Source: Parabacteroides sp. AM08-6
Lineage (GTDB): Bacteria > Bacteroidota > Bacteroidia > Bacteroidales > Tannerellaceae
DNA: 64,000 nt
Assembly: GCF_003473295.1 (NCBI RefSeq)
Contig: NZ_QRMP01000016.1
Span: forward strand, 4,661-68,660
Direction: 5' to 3'
Under the pieces are notes generated by a model. That model made no database searches. It had not been told where the DNA came from and worked only from the letters and a program-made list of their open reading frames with translations. Below are positions 39,985 through 48,290 of the stretch, one piece after another. The stretch's first letter is position 1; every line of letters begins with the position of its first letter. The position numbers were made by a program, and so were the translations under genes.

Positions 39985-42918
39985 TTATTTTCGAGTAGAT
40001 ATTGTACCAGAAGGTTTATTCAGAATCATCGCATTCGGAAAAGGCTTTCCAAAAACAGGGAAACCATTTTTCCAAGTAATTTTTTGTGCACGTGGAGCAC
40101 GTGTATCTCCTTCTCCCGGAGGATCTGTTTCCGTATTACGTCCATGATACAAAATCCAGTCTTCCGTTCCGTCCGGAGATTTAAAGAAACTATTATGCCC
40201 TGTTCCATACACATGATTCTCTGGAGCCTGAGAAAATACCGATTGAGGCGATTTGGTCCAGCTGGCCGGGTCTAATAAATCGGCATCGGCATCAGCATAA
40301 AGCATTCCCAATTGATAATGAGGAGTCCAACATCCACTTGCCGAATAGATTAGAAATATTTTATCACCTTCCGGATTTTTCAGAGGTTGAGGTCCTTCGT
40401 TTACATAAATGATATATGAAGGTGTCCATCCATTCGGATTTTTATAGATACGTTCCCAGTCCAGTTCCGGCTCAGAAATCTTCACTCTTTCGGATTTTAA
40501 AGTCCAAGGATTTTCCATTTCTGCAATCCAGATACATTGAGTTTCCGTACTTACCCGGCGAGTTTTCCAACCGGACCAAAACATATATAGTTTTCCATTA
40601 TGCTCCAGATAAGTCCCATCAATCGCCCAATTATTATCTTTATCCGTACTGATGCGCCCTTTCATCTTAAATTCACCCTTGAAAGGATCTGCTGACGTGT
40701 TTTCCACACAATAAAGCTGATGGTTATCCGTATTTCCATCATCTGCAGCAAAAAGCAAATACCATTTACCATTCAGAAAATGAATTTCAGGCGCCCAGAC
40801 ATCCTTTGCATAAGACGGATGATCCGGAATCCAGACTGTTTTACTTTCGGCATTACGTAAATCCGTAATATCTTTTGTTCGCTTCAGGATAATACAGTCC
40901 TGGGCAGTATTCACATAATAATAACAGGAATCATGCCATAAGGCCCAAGGATCAGGCCCGGAACTCAATAACGGATTACGAAAGGTATTTTTATCCGTAA
41001 TAACAGGGGCTGCAGCCGGTCCAAAAGAAGGCGTCATCTTTACCGGCCATCCACCTTTCCAATCCAATTTATCAATCAAAAACTCCCGTTGCGTATAAGT
41101 ATCTTTTCCTGCCGAAGCCTTTTTTTTCGCATCAATAGCATGATACAAAATCCAATCATCTCCGGCATCATCCCGGATTATTGAATTATGCCCCGGAGCC
41201 AGCCAGTGTTCGTTCGCTTCCAAAATCACACTGCTCTCCGTTTCTGTAGCCTTTGCCATTGGAATAAAAGGGCCTTCCGGAGAATCTGCTTTTGCTACCA
41301 TTACAGCATAATGAGCACGCTCCCCACAACAATTATCTCCAGAATAGAACATATAATACTTACCATATTTCTCAATCAGCCAAGGACCTTCCAATAATGT
41401 TTCATAAGGTTTTGATGAAGGGAACAAAATATCTTTCTGTTTGCTTCCTTTTTTAAAAGTCAGCAAATCATCGGCCATTTCCCGTACCTTCAGAGGCTTA
41501 AAAGCTGAACCCCAATATAAATACTTCCGTTCCGTACGAGAATCGATAAACAACATCGGGTCGATGTTCTCAAAACTTTCCCCTCTGACTATCTCTTTCT
41601 TTTCCGGTATAAACGGACCTGCAGGAGAATCTGCGACAGCCACTCCAATCCCCATTCCTTTCTTATCATTATGAGTAGCCGAGAAATAAAGATAATAACG
41701 ACCTTTATAATATTGTACGTGAGGAGCCCAGTATGTATCAGTTTCACTTGCCCAAGCCGCCTTCTGAGGTAAAGCATCTCCCATCGGTTCCCAATTCACC
41801 AAATCAGGCGATTTCAACACTCGGATATTGCAAAATTCACCTTTCTGTTTGCCATTCGTGGCATACGCATAATACGTTCCGTCTTTTACTCGAATAATAG
41901 CCGGATCCGGAAAATCTTCCGACCAGACCGGGTTCTTAAAGGCTTGCCCGTAATCATTCACATTTGGTAAGTAGATTTGTGGGAAAAAGAAAGTTTCCGG
42001 TAAAATACCAAAAACGGGCTCTCCGTTCCGTTTATCCTTTTTCAGCGTAACAATAGCCGTTTGTCTGGGTGAAACAAGCGTATCGGAATGATGTGTATGG
42101 AACACATAGCGCAATTGCCCTTTATCGTCCTTAAAGATATCGCCATGTCCTGTACCGTTATGTTTCAACAACCGGCGACTGATAATCGGATTACCTTCGT
42201 ACTTTTTCCAAGGACCATAAGGTGACTTCGACGTTGCATAACCAACAGCATAATCAATATTCCTGAAATCATTGGTTGAATAGAAAAAGTAATACACGCC
42301 ATCCTCCTTGAGGATAGTCGGACCTTCCGATACCGGCCATTCTGCTTGTTGGGTATTCTCCCAGTTTTCAGTAGCCGAAATACATTCCTTCAGTGTTCCT
42401 TCCTTAATCGCTGTCAAATCCTTATTCAATTCCGCTACAAACAAACGATTTCCTTCCGTTAACCGGACATGATACAAATAAATTTTGCCATCATCATCAA
42501 AAAAGACATACGGGTCAATCTGTTTGATTTCAGCCGGCAACTTTTCTATCTTATGCTGGCGAAAAGGGCCTAACGGACTATCGGAGGAAGCTATTGCTAT
42601 AAATTCGTCGGCCGTATAAGCCATATAATATTTTCCGTTATAACGAAAAACCTGCGGAGCCCAGAAGCCTTTTGTTCCGAAAGAATCCCCCTTTTTCAAT
42701 GCGTATCCATTCGAAGCCCCTTTCGGTCCTTCCCAGCTTTTCAGGTCTTTTGAGGTATAAACCTGAAAACCGAAATTAGAATCACCACCTGTTCCATACA
42801 AGTAATAAGTTCCGTTTTCATAAAAGATAGTTGGATCTGCCAAATAAATATGCTGTCCGGAAGCAAAAACAAGACCGGACAGAAACAATACAAAAAGAAG
42901 TAATAAGGACTTTTTCAT
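39985..42918 (-). CDS. Three GH43 domains in one polypeptide
   Basis: A 977-residue exported protein (signal ending FASGQ) built of three successive GH43 propellers, about residues 22-310, 325-640 and 650-965. Each keeps three acidic residues: base Asp in YLADPTIFY, SEDFPDPAIIRV and SSGPDPWALW; middle Asp in QIDPYVFFDDDG, NIDPMLFIDS and AIDGTYLEHNG; acid Glu in SEGPTILKEDG, LEGPWLIEKYG and NEGPQPLKNPEG. Dividing identity between the blades suggests old duplication followed by divergence, so three activities on one arabinose- or xylose-bearing glycan are likely. It is the first gene of the operon with GH127; a -7 box lies about 70 bases upstream. Confidence 0.92.
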   Translation of the reverse strand: MKKSLLLLFVLFLSGLVFASGQHIYLADPTIFYENGTYYLYGTGGDSNFGFQVYTSKDLKSWEGPKGASNGYALKKGDSFGTKGFWAPQVFRYNGKYYMAYTADEFIAIASSDSPLGPFRQHKIEKLPAEIKQIDPYVFFDDDGKIYLYHVRLTEGNRLFVAELNKDLTAIKEGTLKECISATENWENTQQAEWPVSEGPTILKEDGVYYFFYSTNDFRNIDYAVGYATSKSPYGPWKKYEGNPIISRRLLKHNGTGHGDIFKDDKGQLRYVFHTHHSDTLVSPRQTAIVTLKKDKRNGEPVFGILPETFFFPQIYLPNVNDYGQAFKNPVWSEDFPDPAIIRVKDGTYYAYATNGKQKGEFCNIRVLKSPDLVNWEPMGDALPQKAAWASETDTYWAPHVQYYKGRYYLYFSATHNDKKGMGIGVAVADSPAGPFIPEKKEIVRGESFENIDPMLFIDSRTERKYLYWGSAFKPLKVREMADDLLTFKKGSKQKDILFPSSKPYETLLEGPWLIEKYGKYYMFYSGDNCCGERAHYAVMVAKADSPEGPFIPMAKATETESSVILEANEHWLAPGHNSIIRDDAGDDWILYHAIDAKKKASAGKDTYTQREFLIDKLDWKGGWPVKMTPSFGPAAAPVITDKNTFRNPLLSSGPDPWALWHDSCYYYVNTAQDCIILKRTKDITDLRNAESKTVWIPDHPSYAKDVWAPEIHFLNGKWYLLFAADDGNTDNHQLYCVENTSADPFKGEFKMKGRISTDKDNNWAIDGTYLEHNGKLYMFWSGWKTRRVSTETQCIWIAEMENPWTLKSERVKISEPELDWERIYKNPNGWTPSYIIYVNEGPQPLKNPEGDKIFLIYSASGCWTPHYQLGMLYADADADLLDPASWTKSPQSVFSQAPENHVYGTGHNSFFKSPDGTEDWILYHGRNTETDPPGEGDTRAPRAQKITWKNGFPVFGKPFPNAMILNKPSGTISTRK

Positions 42919-42986
42919 GGTATTGAGAATTATAAAAATAAGCTTTCACATGCTTGAATGATTGGAGTGAACTCTCCCTTCAACGG

Positions 42987-42994
42987 CAAAGATA
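42987..42994 (-). promoter_or_regulatory. Bacteroidota -7 element of the GH43-GH127 operon
   Basis: The minus strand reads TATCTTTG, about 70 bases before the triple GH43 start. The region at the -33 distance is T-rich without a clear TTTG. The inverted and direct repeat array at 43062-43141 lies directly upstream. Confidence 0.5.
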
Positions 42995-43061
42995 CATAAA
43001 GATTTCATATAAAAATGTCGATTGCAATCAAGAAAAAAGGTTTCACAAAAGGGGATTTTTA

Positions 43062-43141
43062 TTTCATTCGAAAGAAATAAAATTTCATTCGAATAAAACT
43101 CTTGTTCCTTCCGAATGAAATTTTTGTTCCTTTCGGATGAA
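43062..43141. repeat. Four-copy TTTCATTCGAA array, two direct and two inverted
   Basis: Two direct copies of TTTCATTCGAA (43062, 43083) are followed by two copies in the opposite sense, TTCCGAATGAAA (43109) and TTTCGGATGAA (43131), with steps of 21-26 bases. The array lies upstream of the GH43-GH127 promoter and downstream of the ApbE-operon terminator. The placement fits operator sites; a repeat element is the alternative. Confidence 0.7.
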
Positions 43142-43154
43142 TTTTACGTCCTAC

Positions 43155-43186
43155 AAAAAAAGGTGGGACAAGCATTTTGTTCCACC
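43155..43186 (-). terminator. Intrinsic terminator of the apbE operon
   Basis: On the minus strand a stem of 10 pairs with one mismatch (GGTGGAACAA with TTGTCCCACC) has a 5-base loop and a following run of T. It lies 24-55 bases after the stop of the small membrane protein gene. Confidence 0.8.
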
Positions 43187-43209
43187 CGGTAAAGCTATGT
43201 TATACTGTT

Positions 43210-43452
43210 TTACTTTTTAGCAATCAAATACCGAAAACCGAACAACAACAATCGTAAAACAATCGACAGGCCATAAAACGCACATGAGAGAAGCAACATC
43301 CAAAGGGATTGTGTCCACAATTCAGACCACTCCGTATTATATATCAGAATGGAGGTTATATTCAACAAATATGCCAATACAATGCAGGAGCAGAATATTT
43401 TAATCTCCGTTTTTTGTCTTTTTACCGATAATAGGATATCTTTCATAATCAT
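43210..43452 (-). CDS. Small two-helix membrane protein
   Basis: An 80-residue protein with two hydrophobic helices (about 18-38 and 48-72), a short Trp-containing loop (TEWSELWTQSLW) and Lys/Arg-rich ends. I recognise no family. Its start overlaps the stop of the oxidoreductase gene by 4 bases, so it is translated with it, and a terminator follows, so it is a real operon member. No flavinylation motif for ApbE is visible in it. Confidence 0.7.
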   Translation of the reverse strand: MIMKDILLSVKRQKTEIKIFCSCIVLAYLLNITSILIYNTEWSELWTQSLWMLLLSCAFYGLSIVLRLLLFGFRYLIAKK

Positions 43453-44771
43453 GCAAAATTTAGATACGGTATTTTATATTCGTCCGGGAAAGTAATTACC
43501 CGTTTTTCATCCATCGCCTGTAAGCCAAGTAGAGCTAACACTGATGAGTAGTAGGCTTCTTCTACCAGATTCGGAGCCGGTTTACCCGTGATGGCAGCTT
43601 CCAGAAAAGCAGTTACCAGTTCGACGGAACCGTCACCGGCCGCACCGACAGAAGACTGTCCGCTAATGGTAGTCACCTTATCCATTATCATTTCTCCTTT
43701 ATTGATAGATGCTGTTTCGGGAACCCAGCTCGGACCGGCGAATGACACATTATCAAAGATACTGTGCTCGATTTGATTTATCATCTGCATAATACCGGGA
43801 GCGGGCTTTGCTTCTTCAAAATAATATTTTCCTTTCTCCGGTTCCATGGTTCCTTTACTTCCCAGGATTTCTTCCTCCAAACCATAAAACTTATTCGAAA
43901 TAATGGATTCATAATTCATCTTTACACCATTGGAATAGCGGTAAATCAGGCTGACATTATCATAAACTTCACGACCATCTTTCCAATAGACAATATCGCC
44001 CATGCCGGTCACCGTTTCCGGTATCATTTTCAATGCCCAGTTTCCGACCTGCAACTGGTGTGTAGCAAGTTCCGTCATTAGACCACAAGAATATTCCTTA
44101 TACAAACGCCAATTGATTTTGCGCTCTAAATCGGGAGAAGGAACCGGACGGCGCCAATCATTATTTCTGAACCAGTAGGCTCGGATACCTCCGATTTCAC
44201 CCAACACACCGGAATGAATCATTTCCATTGCCCTGACATATTTAGGGTCGTACAAACGTTGTTGCCCGATAAATAAGACTTGTCCGGATTGCTTGAATGC
44301 ATTGTACATATCCAGGCAACTTTGAGGAGTCATTGCCATTGATTTTTCACAAAAGACCTGTTTCCCGGCTTGTAAAGCATCAATTGTCAGTTGTGCGTGC
44401 TCATAAAGCGGCACAGCAATCATGACAGCCTGAACCTCCTTCGATTCAAGGACTTTGCGATAGTCATCATACGTTTTTGCTTGAGGGAAAATCTCGGAAG
44501 CAGCCTTCAGATTAGGCGGGTAATTGTCGCATAAAGCCACGACATCCGCCATTGGCATATCTTTCAAATTATTCAGGTGATACTGTCCGCGTGAACCTGT
44601 CCCGATAAAGCCTAATCGAACTTTTTCTTTAGCTATTTTAGCCTTATCGTCCGGACTGCAGGATTGCAACCAGGGAAAAGCCGAAAGGAGCATTCCTCCT
44701 CCTCCAATCATGCCGACTTCTTTAAAAAAATCCCGTCGGCTTAAACTGACTGAATTATCTTCATTTTTCAT
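43449..44771 (-). CDS. Gfo/Idh/MocA-family oxidoreductase, exported
   Basis: A 440-residue NAD(P)-dependent oxidoreductase-like protein. The N-terminus carries a twin-arginine-type signal (SLSRRDFFKEV), then a hydrophobic stretch ending in WLQSCSPD, which could also be lipidated. The Rossmann motif is GFIGTGSRGQYHL, and the family signature CEKSMAMTPQ holds the EK pair. In Bacteroides such proteins act on sugars and sometimes carry tightly bound NAD(H). It overlaps apbE by 4 bases upstream and the small membrane gene downstream. The sugar substrate is unknown. Confidence 0.9.
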   Translation of the reverse strand: MKNEDNSVSLSRRDFFKEVGMIGGGGMLLSAFPWLQSCSPDDKAKIAKEKVRLGFIGTGSRGQYHLNNLKDMPMADVVALCDNYPPNLKAASEIFPQAKTYDDYRKVLESKEVQAVMIAVPLYEHAQLTIDALQAGKQVFCEKSMAMTPQSCLDMYNAFKQSGQVLFIGQQRLYDPKYVRAMEMIHSGVLGEIGGIRAYWFRNNDWRRPVPSPDLERKINWRLYKEYSCGLMTELATHQLQVGNWALKMIPETVTGMGDIVYWKDGREVYDNVSLIYRYSNGVKMNYESIISNKFYGLEEEILGSKGTMEPEKGKYYFEEAKPAPGIMQMINQIEHSIFDNVSFAGPSWVPETASINKGEMIMDKVTTISGQSSVGAAGDGSVELVTAFLEAAITGKPAPNLVEEAYYSSVLALLGLQAMDEKRVITFPDEYKIPYLNFA

Positions 44772-45574
44772 AACTTATATAGATGTTTTTCATAAATATC
44801 AAACTTATCGGAAATGGTCTGAACCTGTTCATCGCCGGCAACCATCAGAGCTGTCGTCAGTATTTCCGCTATCACAGAATCTTTTGCTATCACGGAAACC
44901 ATCTTGCGCCCTTCTGCATATTTCCCGGTATGAGGATTCACAATATGTTGCGGATGCGAAGGCATATTGCCGGATGTCGATAAAGAATTATCCCGAAGTT
45001 TAAGCTCTGCGACCCGCTCTTTTGTATAAGGATTGTCCAACCCGACCGGCCAGTATTCTCCACAAGGATGACTGCCTACAGCCAGCACCGAACTATTCCC
45101 GAAATTAACGAGCGCTTTGCTTATATTGTTTCGCACTAAAATTTCTTTTATTTTAGACAATGCATATCCTTTTCCATATCCGCCTAAATCCATATACATC
45201 GTTTCGGAAAAGAAAAAAATACTTTGTTCCGTCTCATTAAAAAGGATTTGGTTAAAGTGCTGTATCGTAATATCAAAATATCCTTCCGTATCTTCATAAT
45301 AACGCCGGCAGTCCAGCAATATTTTCCACAATTCATCATTCACTGTCACAGGAAAATGGCCGGCTTCCCGGTTTATTTGTGAAACTTCACTTTCAGAATC
45401 AAATCGGCTCAGCATCTTGTCCAACCGCTTCACTTCTATTTCAATCTCATTCCAAATTTCAGCAAGCAACCGGGGTTCTCCTCCAATCATCAACACGTCC
45501 AACTGTGTCCCCATAACAGACGACATAGAACCGTGAAAAAGCTGAGACGCAGCATAGTAATTAGAATAAGACAT
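44768..45574 (-). CDS. apbE: FAD:protein FMN transferase (ApbE family), no signal peptide
   Basis: A 268-residue enzyme of the ApbE family, which attaches FMN to Thr/Ser of redox proteins. Seen here are SVMGTQLDVLMIG at the start of the fold, MLSRFDSESEVSQIN, DLGGYGKGYALSKIKEIL, LVNFGNSSVLAVG and HPQHIVNPHTG. Family members are usually near 330 residues with a lipoprotein signal; this one starts close to the domain, so it may work in the cytoplasm. The metal-binding C-terminal acidic residue region is changed or short. No obvious target motif is seen in its two operon partners. Confidence 0.85.
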   Translation of the reverse strand: MSYSNYYAASQLFHGSMSSVMGTQLDVLMIGGEPRLLAEIWNEIEIEVKRLDKMLSRFDSESEVSQINREAGHFPVTVNDELWKILLDCRRYYEDTEGYFDITIQHFNQILFNETEQSIFFFSETMYMDLGGYGKGYALSKIKEILVRNNISKALVNFGNSSVLAVGSHPCGEYWPVGLDNPYTKERVAELKLRDNSLSTSGNMPSHPQHIVNPHTGKYAEGRKMVSVIAKDSVIAEILTTALMVAGDEQVQTISDKFDIYEKHLYKL

Positions 45575-45646
45575 AAGTTGTTCTCTTTTATACCGTTAGA
45601 CAGGTGTGCGCACACAGAATGTCGGATTTTAAATTGCTATTGCATG

Positions 45647-45675
45647 CAAATATAGTGGAATAAACGGTTTTACAA
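45647..45675 (-). promoter_or_regulatory. Promoter of the apbE operon
   Basis: On the minus strand a TTG is followed after 18 bases by TATATTTG, an exact TAnnTTTG. The start codon lies about 70 bases further on. The leader includes GTGTGCGCACAC, a 12-base palindrome at 45604-45615. Confidence 0.6.
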
Positions 45676-45759
45676 GCACATCAGCCCTAATTTTTAAATA
45701 ATTTCACCAATCATTTTTATTTTATGCCACATTCTTCGGCTCAAACATGAATTTGTCAT

Positions 45760-45767
45760 TATCTTTG
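45760..45767 (+). promoter_or_regulatory. Bacteroidota -7 element of the first GH92 gene
   Basis: TATCTTTG, an exact match to TAnnTTTG, lies 66 bases before the GH92 start. The -33 region (TTCGG) is a poor match. Confidence 0.5.
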
Positions 45768-45832
45768 TATTCGTTTAAAAAAAATTGTGTCCTATTAGTT
45801 CAATGTATTAAAATCGTAATCATTTATATATC

Positions 45833-48109
45833 ATGAAGATAAAAAAACATGTATGGATGCCGGGAATGACTATATGCCTGGCTTTGTTTGCTTTTTCCTG
45901 TAATATGTCGAAAAAGACAACCGCAAAAAGCAGTGCGGATTATGTGTCGTATGTAGATCCGTATATCGGTTCGGGAGAGCACGGCCATGTATTTGTTGGT
46001 GCCAATGTTCCGTTCGGTACGATACAGGCCGGACCACAGAACATTCATAAAGGATGGGATTGGTGCTCCGGATATCACTATTCCGACAGCATCATTATCG
46101 GCTTCAGCCACACGCACCTGAGTGGAACGGGATGTGCCGATTTAGGAGACATTTTAGTGATGCCGTTTACCGGAGAAGTACGTACATCACGTGGAGAGCA
46201 AGATAATATAGAAGGAAGCTGCTCTTCGTATTATTCACACAAAAACGAAGCAGTTTCTCCCGGTTATTATTCATTATTAATGGATAACGGAGTAAAAGCG
46301 GAACTGACTACGACCGAGCGCGTAGCCATGCATCGTTACCATTATCCTGAAAATCAGCAGGCTCGTCTGCTTATCAACCTGAAAGAGGGAAATGGCGACA
46401 GTTCTTATGACACTTACCTGAAGAAAACAGATGATTATACAATCGAAGGATACCGCTTCTCCCACGGATGGAGTCCGCAGCACAAAGTCTTTTTTGTACT
46501 GAAATCTGACAAGCCCATCAACTCTCTGGCCGTTTTCAACAATGACGAAGCAGCCGGAAATGACGAGATAACCGGAAAAGAGGTGAAAGGCGTATTATCT
46601 TTTAAGGATAATCCTCAGGATATAAACATCAAAATCGCAATCTCTTCCGTCAGCTGTGCCAATGCACTGGCGAATATGAACGCAGAACTTCCGGGTTGGG
46701 ACTTTGAACGTGTACACCAAGATGCTATAGCCAAATGGAATAAGCAACTGGCTTGCGTTCGTATCGAAACGCAGGATGAACGTGCCAAAAAGATATTTTA
46801 TACAGCCCTGTATCATGCTTTTATCGCACCAACATTATATTGTGATGCAAATGGAGAATTCCGCGGACAAGATGATAAGATTTATTCCAACAATACCTGG
46901 ACTAATTATTCCACCTTCTCCTTATGGGATACATACCGTACATTAAATCCGCTTTATACCATCATCGTACCGGAAAAAGTAGACGATATTGTAAACTCAT
47001 ATCTCAGCATCTACGACCAACAGGGGAAACTTCCTATCTGGCATCTTTTAGGCGGCGAAACGAACTGTATGCCGGGCTACAGTTCCGTTCCTATCATTGC
47101 TGATGCTTATTTGAAAGGTTTCAAAGGTTTCGATGCCGAGCGGGCTTTCCAGGCCATGACTTCAACCGCGACAAACGATAAACAAAACGGAGTCACCTAT
47201 GTAAAGGAAAAAGGATATATTCCTTGCGATAAAATACATGAAGCCACCTCAATCGCGATGGAATATGCAGCAGACGATTGGGGCACGGCTCTGATGGCTA
47301 AAAAAATGGGTAAGACAGATGATTACCAGACTTATCTGAAACGCGGTAAATATTACACACAATATTTCGATAAAGACATCAACTTTATTCGTCCGAAAAT
47401 GTACGACGGCAGCTGGCGTACTCCTTACAACCCGTTCCGCTCTATTCACGGAGTCGGAGATTTCACGGAAGGAACCGGCTGGCAATATACATTCTTTGTT
47501 CCGCAGCATCCGGAAGGACTGATTGAATTGTTCGGGGGCGACAAAACTTTTGTGGCCAAGCTAGATTCACTCTTTATCGTGGAAGGAGACATGGGAGAGG
47601 GCGCATCCAGCGATATCAGCGGTTTAATCGGACAATATGCGCATGGCAACGAGCCCAGCCATCATATCGCATATCTTTACCCATATGCCGGAGAACAATG
47701 GAAAACAGCGGAAAAAGTTCGTTACATCCAAGATGTATTCTATACCGACCAACCGGAAGGCATCATCGGAAACGAAGATTGCGGACAGATGTCGGCTTGG
47801 CATATCATGTCAGCTTTGGGTTTCTATCAGGTAAATCCGTCGAACGGAGTATTCGTATTCGGCAGTCCTTTATTCGAAAAAGCAACCATCCGCCTGCCGG
47901 AAGGAAAAAGCTTTGAAATAACAGCACAGGACAATAATAAGGAGAATATCTATATCCAGTCGGTTACCCTGAACGGACAACCGTACGATAAATCCTATAT
48001 TTTATACGAAGACATTATGAAAGGCGGCAACCTGACTTTCATAATGGGTAATACACCTAATAAACAATTCGGGGCGGCACCGGAAAGTCGTCCGAAAACA
48101 GCGGATTGA
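45833..48109 (+). CDS. GH92-family alpha-mannosidase, lipoprotein
   Basis: A 758-residue calcium-dependent exo-alpha-mannosidase. A lipobox (FAFSCNMSK) places it on a membrane, probably the cell surface or periplasm. The N-terminal beta-sandwich begins YVDPYIGSGEHGHVFVGANV, a family hallmark, and the (alpha/alpha)6 barrel has YSTFSLWDTYRTLNPLY, GNEPSHHIAYLY and GNEDCGQMSAW, which contain the acid and base residues. Family members act mostly on alpha-1,2 linkages but also on 1,3, 1,4 and 1,6. It is monocistronic, followed by a large hairpin repeat. Confidence 0.95.
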   Translation: MKIKKHVWMPGMTICLALFAFSCNMSKKTTAKSSADYVSYVDPYIGSGEHGHVFVGANVPFGTIQAGPQNIHKGWDWCSGYHYSDSIIIGFSHTHLSGTGCADLGDILVMPFTGEVRTSRGEQDNIEGSCSSYYSHKNEAVSPGYYSLLMDNGVKAELTTTERVAMHRYHYPENQQARLLINLKEGNGDSSYDTYLKKTDDYTIEGYRFSHGWSPQHKVFFVLKSDKPINSLAVFNNDEAAGNDEITGKEVKGVLSFKDNPQDINIKIAISSVSCANALANMNAELPGWDFERVHQDAIAKWNKQLACVRIETQDERAKKIFYTALYHAFIAPTLYCDANGEFRGQDDKIYSNNTWTNYSTFSLWDTYRTLNPLYTIIVPEKVDDIVNSYLSIYDQQGKLPIWHLLGGETNCMPGYSSVPIIADAYLKGFKGFDAERAFQAMTSTATNDKQNGVTYVKEKGYIPCDKIHEATSIAMEYAADDWGTALMAKKMGKTDDYQTYLKRGKYYTQYFDKDINFIRPKMYDGSWRTPYNPFRSIHGVGDFTEGTGWQYTFFVPQHPEGLIELFGGDKTFVAKLDSLFIVEGDMGEGASSDISGLIGQYAHGNEPSHHIAYLYPYAGEQWKTAEKVRYIQDVFYTDQPEGIIGNEDCGQMSAWHIMSALGFYQVNPSNGVFVFGSPLFEKATIRLPEGKSFEITAQDNNKENIYIQSVTLNGQPYDKSYILYEDIMKGGNLTFIMGNTPNKQFGAAPESRPKTAD

Positions 48110-48130
48110 TTATTACTTTCAGCTTTCTCC

Positions 48131-48202
48131 AAAAGTAGCCAAAAAGTTAAGGTCGCACCTGCTTCGCAACTCCGGTGAGACCTTAAACTTTTGGTTACTT
48201 TT
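48131..48202. repeat. 24-base inverted-repeat hairpin
   Basis: The 24-base arms at 48131-48154 and 48179-48202 pair at about 22 positions, from AAAAGTAGCC on the left to GGTTACTTTT on the right. The 24-base loop has its own small hairpin. It follows the GH92 stop by 21 bases and could act as a terminator. The form recalls palindromic elements scattered through Bacteroides genomes; its copy number is not visible here. Confidence 0.75.
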
Positions 48203-48251
48203 CTTTCAAGAGAAAAATAATATTCCATTCGTTTATTCAAAGATTATCCCG

Positions 48252-48259
48252 TACATTTG
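48252..48259 (+). promoter_or_regulatory. Bacteroidota -7 element of the DUF3298 gene
   Basis: TACATTTG matches TAnnTTTG and lies 32 bases before the start of the lipoprotein gene. A TTTA sits about 16 bases upstream as a weak -33. Confidence 0.5.
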
Positions 48260-48290
48260 CAACCGAATGTAAAATTAAATCAGAATCCAG

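Noticed and set aside
26141..42918. Calling the carbohydrate cluster a complete polysaccharide utilisation locus
   Set aside because: No susC or susD homologue was found in the interval, so only cluster with regulator is claimed.
47995..48240. 81-codon minus-strand frame after the first GH92
   Set aside because: Most of it is the translated arms and loop of the palindromic hairpin plus GH92 antisense.
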